64,000 nucleotides of DNA, from assembly GCA_963971305.1 (NCBI GenBank), contig OZ020306.1:40383512-40447511 (forward strand), written 5' to 3'. The position numbers were made by a program, and so were the translations under genes. The notes below the pieces were generated by a model that was given only the letters and a program-made list of their open reading frames with translations, did no database searches and was not told the origin of the DNA. The DNA is from Arcuatula senhousia (lineage: Eukaryota; Mollusca; Bivalvia; Mytilida; Mytilidae). Of this stretch, positions 57,701 to 64,000 are shown piece by piece (positions within the stretch are counted from its first letter, which is position 1; each line of letters starts with the position of its first letter).

Positions 57701-59271
57701 TTTACAAACGCAAGGAAAAAAGTAATGAAAAAATTGACCTTCACCTCAACTTAAATCTGAGACAATATGTTGTAGAAAATGGGGTATGCATAGCATTTAA
57801 TAATTTCAAGACACATTTCAATTTCACTTAGTTTAAACAGTTAATTATTATAGGATTGAATACAATATTTTGTAGTTTCATTTTATAATTTGCAGGACAT
57901 AGGTGTTATTTTACAGGCTGTGGCAGCAGCAATACCTTTTTTTAAGGTTTTATTAGCACCTCCATATCTCAAGAACTATAAGTCTTATGTTAATAAAACT
58001 TGGGGTGCATATGCCTCAGTAGTAGCTTATTATATTTGCATCCTCATCTTTTGACCTTGACCTTGATTTTCCATTTGAGTGACTTTGACCATTTCCAATG
58101 GACATAATAGCAATGTTAAAGTTTTATGAGCACATTCATGTCTCAAGAACTATAAGTCGTAGGTTAATGAAACTTGGTATGTATATATAGAAGCTTAGCA
58201 CATTTGCATCCTCATATTTTGACCTTGACCTTGATTTTCTGGTTGAGTGACTTTGACTATGTTCAATACATTTAATATCAATATTAAGGTTTATGAACAC
58301 CTTATGATCTCAGAAACTAGAAGTACTCATATATTTATCCAAAATATAGTGGAAATAATCAAGGAATTTTTGTTTCAGAACGTGCAGACAGGGGAGACAT
58401 ACTTTAGTGTTAACTCTTGTTTTAAGTAAATTGAGATAGCTTTTATACACAAACAAATCTACCAAAATATGCAATCCATCTGATATGTTTTCTAAAGTTT
58501 TTGCAACTGCAATGCTTATTTTCTGAAATGTTTTTATTATTGTCCTTGTTAGGGGCTGCAAATGCTCATGATTTTATGAAAATTTAAAGCCTGGTATCAC
58601 ATGTTCTTTTAATTTTTTTTGTTGTTTTCACACAAAGTAAAAGCATTGTAACTGTAATAATATAAATTCTGATCTATAACAGAAAGAAGAACACAAACTT
58701 GACTTGTTTGGTGTGGTGATTCATAAGGGCCAGACCCTCAGCACGGGGCACTATATCACACTGGTGAAGTTTGGTACTGATTGGTATAGAGTGGATGACA
58801 TGAAGGTTTGTCTATAGGTCACTTGGTTCATTTGAAAATTATTTGATATACAAAAAGTCTTTTATTTTTCAATCAACATTTTCACACTTCATATAAATAT
58901 TTGTAAACTTAATTTAGTATATATACATGTACATATATAGATATATATTAAGAAGTCAGACAAAAACAGAAATTAGGGTGGCATTAAAGTGCATCAAAAT
59001 CTGATGAGGAAGTCCCAAGGGAAAATCCATAGGACTAATTTACAGAAAATTAAAGAATACAAAAAAAACACAAATACAGCTGTCATGAATATTCACTTCT
59101 TATTCTTCACCTCTCTATTTTTTCATTTATACATGTATGTTATTGTAATTTATATCATATTTTTTTTTCTTTCAGATTCAAAAGTTTTCAACAGGTTTCC
59201 TTGGTGTAATTGATGGCCAACCAACAATGTTATTTTATAGAACTTTAAAGAGACCGTATGTGACCGAATAG
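54758..59271 (+). pseudogene. Ubiquitin-specific protease-like (C19) domain, 3' half of the same gene
   Basis: Nine exons: 54758-54841, 55247-55340, 55662-55717, 56184-56257, 56603-56670, 57001-57078, 57700-57783, 58683-58805, 59176-59271. In order they show a divergent NFCFTC segment, PNYTVGQQQDPYEMY (QQD box), a zinc pair CKTCG with PFTDLPLSIV, CLCCRKN, VPKNLVLNLNR, KIDLHLNLNLRQYV, GVVIHKGQTLSTGHYITLVK (catalytic His), DWYRVDDMK (catalytic Asp) and PTMLFYRTLKR. The canonical Cys-box with GNxC is not visible, so activity is doubtful. The 57078/57700 junction shifts frame by one base (an apparent lost T near 57703). Phase matches exon 53867 exactly, suggesting one fused transcript; a separate gene with a lost first exon is the alternative. 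Confidence 0.8.
57944..58325 (+). repeat. Tandem repeat, two and a half units of about 172 bp
   Basis: Units start AAGTTTTATNAGCAC near 57944, 58119 and 58288 and contain TCTCAAGAACTATAAGTC and TTTGACCTTGACCTTGATTT. Intronic. Confidence 0.7.
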
Positions 59272-59735
59272 ATGACTAGAGTGGATAGTGTAGGGAGACA
59301 ATCCACATAATTAAGCAGAAATTTATGACGGGGATATATTTTGTACAGTATACATGTATGCACATGTACAGTTTTGTGTAACATGATATAGATAGATCGA
59401 TCAGACATAATGTATTAATTGTTTATGATGTATAAGACATTGATATATATTGTACAGTATATGTATAGTGTTGTGTATGAAGATAAAGTCTAGATTGGAT
59501 GTTATAGATGGCCAGAGTGGATGTTAACATTATAAAGATAGATCAGACACAATGTATGAAGTGTTTATGATGTAAATGATGGAGAAATATATTGTACAGT
59601 ATATGTATAGTGTTGTGTATGAAGATAAAGTCTAGAGTGGATGTTATAGATGGCCAGAGTGGATGTTAACATTATATAGATAGATCAGACACAATGTATG
59701 AAGTGTTTATGATGTAAATGATGTAAATTATATCT
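59272..59735 (+). repeat. Downstream tandem repeat of about 130-bp units
   Basis: Units with TATATTGTACAGTATATG, TGTATGAAGATAAAGTCTAG and GGCCAGAGTGGATGTTAAC repeat two to three times between the last exon and the right terminal repeat. Confidence 0.7.
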
Positions 59736-59920
59736 ACCAAAACAACAGATTTTGTGAGAAGGAATAGAGATCTTAAATTGGATATATAAAGATTTTTTAT
59801 TTTAATTTGTGAGATCGAGATTTTAAATTTTCACTGGTAAGATTTTTATGATATTGGCTTGGTAATGATCAGCGATAAAGATCGAGACGGTTACGTGATG
59901 GTTCATGTTATTTCTTTGTG

Positions 59921-59980
59921 GTTATCAGATATTTTCCCACACTGACCTTCACCCTCTCCATTGGATGCGGAACAACGTTG
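59921..59980 (-). repeat. Right terminal inverted repeat of the MULE-like element
   Basis: GGTTATCAGATATTTTCCC through GGATGCGGAACAACGTT mirrors 46432-46493. Confidence 0.8.
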
Positions 59981-59993
59981 ATCAAAAATAACG

Positions 59994-60157
59994 TAGGCGG
60001 AAATAGCCGAGTGGTGTTCCGATTGAGTACCCACGATCCGTCATTTTTGACCTTAGGCGGAAATGGCCGAGCGGAGTTCCGATTGGGTGGGTACTAAAAC
60101 ACGGAACACGGAACGGAACACGGAATACGGAATACTACGGATTGAAACACGGAATAT
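59994..60157 (+). repeat. 60-bp direct repeat followed by ACGGAA-type microsatellite
   Basis: TAGGCGGAAATNGCCGAG and GTTCCGATTG occur twice, 59 bp apart (59995 and 60053), then ACACGGAACACGGAACGGAA-like short repeats. Confidence 0.6.
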
Positions 60158-60356
60158 GGTAGTACTCCACAATTAATTTATTTAGCTCATTTTTGCATGT
60201 GCTCGATGTTGACTATTTTGTCCCGGGTTCTTGTAATCGCTTAAACTGCTATTTGCACTTTAACCTAGGTGGTGTTCCAAACTCTGGGCATGTTTAGTCG
60301 TGTTTAGTGCCGTATTTGGTTTCTTTGTTGTACTCGTTGCCCCTAGCAACTCTTAA

Positions 60357-61026
60357 GGTAGTACTCCACAATTAATTTATTTAGCTCATTTTTGCATGTG
60401 CTCGACGTTGACTATTTTGTCCCGGGTTCTTGTAATCGCTTAAACTGCTATTTGCACTTTAAACTAGGTGGTGTTCCAAACTCCGGGCATGTTTAGTCGT
60501 GTTTAGTGTCGTATTTGGTTTCTTTGTTGTACTCGTTGCCCCTAGCAACTCTTAACATTTGTCAAAAATTTGGGGACAAAAATACGCAGAAATCGGGGTT
60601 TTGTCCTTTTTTTGAACGTTGCCAGTAGTCGAGCTTTCGGTTCAGGTGAAACGTAACATGTATGAAATGAAAGCCCGAAAACAGTCCTTTCTTTTAAGAC
60701 CAAATAAACCTATCCGACTTCGGCTCTTTTTTCCGCTAAAATTGTTCAAACTTAAAAATCTTAAAATAGCACATTTAAATTTAAGCCCATCCGCTGGTCA
60801 CCATGCACAGCCGGAAGCGACGCTTTATGATCATTGGTATTGATTTTTTCGAAATTATTCTTTAAAACAATAACCGTGGATCGTAATTTTTATATAACGG
60901 GTCCAGATTTTTTATTTGTCTTGTTTTAAGACCAAAACGAATCAATATTTTCATTTAACAAAAAAGTTCACAGGGGCCACATACGAAAACAGTACTGTGA
61001 AAAAATCCTAATTGTGGAGTACTACC
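60357..61026. mobile_element. 670-bp Harbinger-type MITE inserted in another copy of itself
   Basis: Ends are exact 18-bp inverted repeats, GGTAGTACTCCACAATTA and its complement. Uninterrupted copies read CTCTTAACATTTG at this site; here TAA is present on both sides, a 3-bp duplication as made by PIF/Harbinger transposases. Confidence 0.88.
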
Positions 61027-62224
61027 TAACATTTGTCAAAAATTTGGGGACAAAAATACGCAAAAATCGGGGTTTTGTCCTTTTTTTGAACGTTGCCAGT
61101 AGTCGAGCTTTCGGTTCAGGTGAAACGTAACATGTATGAAATGAAAGCCCGAAAACAGTCCTTTCTTTTAAGACCAAATAAACCTATCCGACTTCGGCTC
61201 TTTTTTCCGCTAAAATTGTTCAAACTTAAAAATCTTAAAATAGCACATTTAAATTTAAGCCCATCCGCTGGTCACCATGCACAGCCGGAAGCGACGCTTT
61301 ATGATCATTGGTATTGATTTTTTCGAAATTATTCTTTAAAACAATAACCGCGGATCGTTATTTTTTATATAACGGGTCCAGATTTCTTATTTGTCTTGTT
61401 TTAAGACCAAAACGAATCAATATTTTCATTTAACAAAAAAGTTCACAGGGGCCACATACGAAAACAATACTGTGAAAAAATCCTAATTGTGGAGTACTAC
61501 CATAATGCTTTTGCATTTTTTGAAAATTTGACATGAGTTGCATTTTTCTCTTCTTGAGTATGTAAACACTTGAGGAATACCGGATATTATGATTTTTTTT
61601 ATGTTTTACCATAGTAACGCACGCTCAAAGACGGAAGCCCTTTTCTGATCAAGCTCTTTTTTGGACATTTTCCTGCAATAACGTTAGATTCTTTCCCCGT
61701 TTGTTTTGAATCAATTTTTGTATTTTCGTAACAAAATTGGTATTCTGTTGTGATTAAGTCATTTTCTAGCCTATTTCAAACATATTTGTGAAAATTTGGA
61801 AGATTTCCGTGAAAAAATCTGCAATATGGCGCCCATGGAAACACATCATCAAAATTTGCTTAACATTTGCATAGCAAGCTATAATGCCTTGCGTTTCTAT
61901 TCAAGCCGACTAAAAATTACAATTTTATGATTTACATACGGAGAAATATACTATATTGTGTAATTTTTATTTCTTCCGGGGAAATTATTAACGTTGTTAG
62001 CGTTACATACAGCATAACCAGCTGTACAAAATATAACGTTATTGACGATATTTTCAAAAATAAGCATGTTTGGTTGCTATGGGCATTAATGCTTAATAAG
62101 TGATATTTTTCCCAAAATTTTTGAAACAAGTAATTCTCAAATATATTAGCTTTATTTTCAACAATTAAACCAAGGACTAAAATCAAGATATACTCTCAAA
62201 ATTTTAATGAGAATAATGCCATAT

Positions 62225-62896
62225 GGTAGTACTCCACAATTAATTTATTTAGCTCATTTTTGCATGTGCTCGATGTTGACTATTTTGTCCCGGGTTCTTG
62301 TAATCGCTTAAACTGCTATTTGCACTTTAACCTAGGTGGTGTTCCAAACTCCGGGCATGTTTAGTCGTGTTTAGTGCCGTATTTGGTTTCTTTGTTGTAC
62401 TCGTTGCCCCTAGCAACTCTTAACATTTGTCAAAAATTTGGGGACAAAAATACGCAAAAATCGGGGTTTTGTCCTTTTTTTGAACGTTGCCAGTAGTCGA
62501 GCTTTCGGTTCAGGTGAAACGTAACATGTATGAAATGAAAGCCCGAAAACAGTCCTTTCTTTTAAGACCAAATAAACCTATCCGACTTCGGCTCTTTTTT
62601 CCGCTAAAATTGTTCAAACTTAAAAATCTAAAAATAGCACATTTAAATTTAAGCCCATCCGCTGGTCACCATGCACAGCCGGAAGCGACGCTTTATGATC
62701 ATTGGTATTGATTTTTTCGAAATTATTCTTTAAAACAATAACCGCGGATCGTTATTTTTTATATAACGGGTCCAGATTTTTTATTTGTCTTGTTTTAAGA
62801 CCAAAACGAATCAATATTTTTATTTAACAAAAAAGTTCACAGGGGCCACATACGAAAACAATACTGTGAAAAAATCCTAATTGTGGAGTACTACCA
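62225..62896. mobile_element. 672-bp MITE copy within the array
   Basis: Same GGTAGTACTCCACAATTA ends as 60357-61026. The flanks (ATAT before, ATAA after) do not show a clean TAA duplication. Confidence 0.8.
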
Positions 62897-64000
62897 TAAT
62901 GCTTTTGCATTTTTTGAAAATTTGACATGAGTTGCATTTTTCTCTTCTTGAGTATGTAAACACTTGAGGAATACCGGATATTATGATTTTTTTTATGTTT
63001 TACCATAGTAACGCACGCTCAAAGACGGAAGCCCTTTTCTGATCAAGCTCTTTTTTGGACATTTTCCTGCAATAACGTTAGATTCTTTCCCCGTTTGTTT
63101 TGAATCAATTTTTGTATTTTCGTAACAAAATTGGTATTCTGTTGTGATTAAGTCATTTTCTAGCCTATTTCAAACATATTTGTGAAAATTTGGAAGATTT
63201 CCGTGAAAAAATCTGCAATATGGCGCCCATGGAAACACATCATCAAAATTTGCTTAACATTTGCATAGCAAGCTATAATGCCTTGCGTTTCTATTCAAGC
63301 CGACTAAAAATTACAATTTTATGATTTACATACGGAGAAATATACTATATTGTGTAATTTTTATTTCTTCCGGGGAAATTATTAACGTTGTTAGCGTTAC
63401 ATACAGCATAACCAGCTGTACAAAATATAACGTTATTGACGATATTTTCAAAAATAAGCATGTTTGGTTGCTATGGGCATTAATGCTTAATAACTGATAT
63501 TTTTCCCAAAATTTTTGAAACAAGTAATTCTCAAATATATTAGCTTTATTTTCAACAATTAAACCAAGGACTAAAATCAAGATATACTCTCAAAATTTTA
63601 ATGAGAATAATGCCATATGGTAGTACTCCACAATTAATTTATTTAGCTCATTTTTGCATGTGCTCGATGTTGACTATTTTGTCCCGGGTTCTTGTAATCG
63701 CTTAAACTGCTATTTGCACTTTAACCTAGGTGGTGTTCCAAACTCCGGGCATGTTTAGTCGTGTTTAGTGCCGTATTTGGTTTCTTTGTTGTACTCGTTG
63801 CCCCTAGCAACTCTTAACATTTGTCAAAAATTTGGGGACAAAAATACGCAAAAATCGGGGTTTTGTCCTTTTTTTGAACGTTGCCAGTAGTCGAGCTTTC
63901 GGTTCAGGTGAAACGTAACATGTATGAAATGAAAGCCCGAAAACAGTCCTTTCTTTTAAGACCAAATAAACCTATCCGACTTCGGCTCTTTTTTCCGCTA

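Larger units (their letters stand above)
46432..59980 (+). mobile_element. 13.5-kb MULE-like transposon carrying a USP-domain gene
   Basis: Matching inverted repeats of about 60 bp (46432-46493 and 59921-59980) enclose a single multi-exon gene on the plus strand that encodes a MULE transposase segment and a ubiquitin-specific-protease-like domain. Both ends share AACGTTGTTCCGCATCC, then GGAGAGGGTGAAGGTCA and GTGGGAAAATATCTGATAAC. The distance from the last exon to the right end is 650 bp. The expected 8-11 bp target duplication is not visible at these boundaries, so the exact termini are unsettled. Introns hold younger insertions (48657-48928, 49155-49775, 50039-50219). Confidence 0.65.
60158..64000. 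repeat. Tandem array of 1394-bp units containing a Harbinger-type MITE
   Basis: Array order: MITE left part 60158-60356, inserted MITE 60357-61026, MITE right part 61027-61501, spacer 61502-62224, MITE 62225-62896, spacer 62897-63618, MITE 63619 to the window end. Spacer copies and MITE copies are nearly identical, so the duplication is recent. The array runs off the window. ORFs such as 60619-60843 recur in every copy but show no domain. Confidence 0.85.

Noticed and set aside
58997..59030. CTGATGA on the plus strand, suggesting another hammerhead
   Set aside because: No matching stem II followed by GAA and no stem I pairing; the downstream AAGTCCCAAGGGAAAATCC cannot complete the core.
59994..60100. 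tRNA-like box A sequence TGGCCGAGCGG
   Set aside because: No cloverleaf, no properly spaced box B and no anticodon arm; it is part of a 60-bp direct repeat.
60619..60843. 74-codon ORF recurring identically at 61093 and 62487
   Set aside because: Identity comes from the recent tandem array; it spans no known domain and shows no sign of selection within the window.

Overview
The window is animal nuclear DNA, AT-rich and intron-bearing, with almost no host coding sequence and very many nested mobile elements. The repeat types suggest a bivalve mollusc, probably a mussel; this is inference, since no species marker is present. They include stem-GAA/TTC-stem mini-hairpins, (CCGT)n-headed tandem repeats, repeats ending in a hairpin followed by GGTGAGCTAA, and a Ngaro-type element with an SGNH hydrolase. 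The only plausible host exon is one immunoglobulin-domain exon on the minus strand (7081-7374).

Layout. 1-7.4 kb: hairpin tandem repeats, small terminal-inverted-repeat elements, a long foldback and the Ig exon. 7.6-14.6 kb: a full-length Ngaro-like tyrosine-recombinase retrotransposon with split direct repeats A1...B1-A2-B2 and SGNH hydrolase, gag, RT-RNase H and recombinase regions. It is decayed, and a 1.25-unit hammerhead-ribozyme element (retrozyme) has inserted into its RNase H region. 16.4-20.96 kb: a dispersed repeat, a LINE relic and a tandem array. 21.1-21.5 and 36.5-38.0 kb: exons of a PIF/Harbinger (HARBI1-like) transposase. 25.8-27.66 kb: a long LINE ORF cut off by a 2.8-kb, 74-bp minisatellite. 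31.5-32.0 kb: a second retrozyme dimer. 38.7-41.85 kb: a convergent minus-strand Myb/SANT-like gene, the usual partner of Harbinger transposases. 42.7-45.2 kb: a TTAA-flanked MITE, another inverted-repeat element and hairpins. 46.43-59.98 kb: a pair of about 60-bp inverted repeats enclosing a multi-exon gene on the plus strand. Its 5' half encodes a CaRF/ALS2CR8-like region plus a MULE transposase catalytic segment; its 3' half encodes a ubiquitin-specific-protease-like (C19) domain. 60.16-64.0 kb: a tandem array containing a Harbinger-type MITE, one copy of which has inserted into another with a TAA target duplication.

The two strongest candidates for something new are (i) the MULE-like transposon that appears to carry a deubiquitinase-type domain, joined in phase to the transposase, and (ii) the hammerhead retrozymes. 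Four ribozyme copies keep the catalytic core, and stem I shows a compensatory G-C to A-U change between families of copies. Most coding elements carry lesions (stop, frameshift, lost splice site, mutated catalytic residue) and are probably non-autonomous in this copy.
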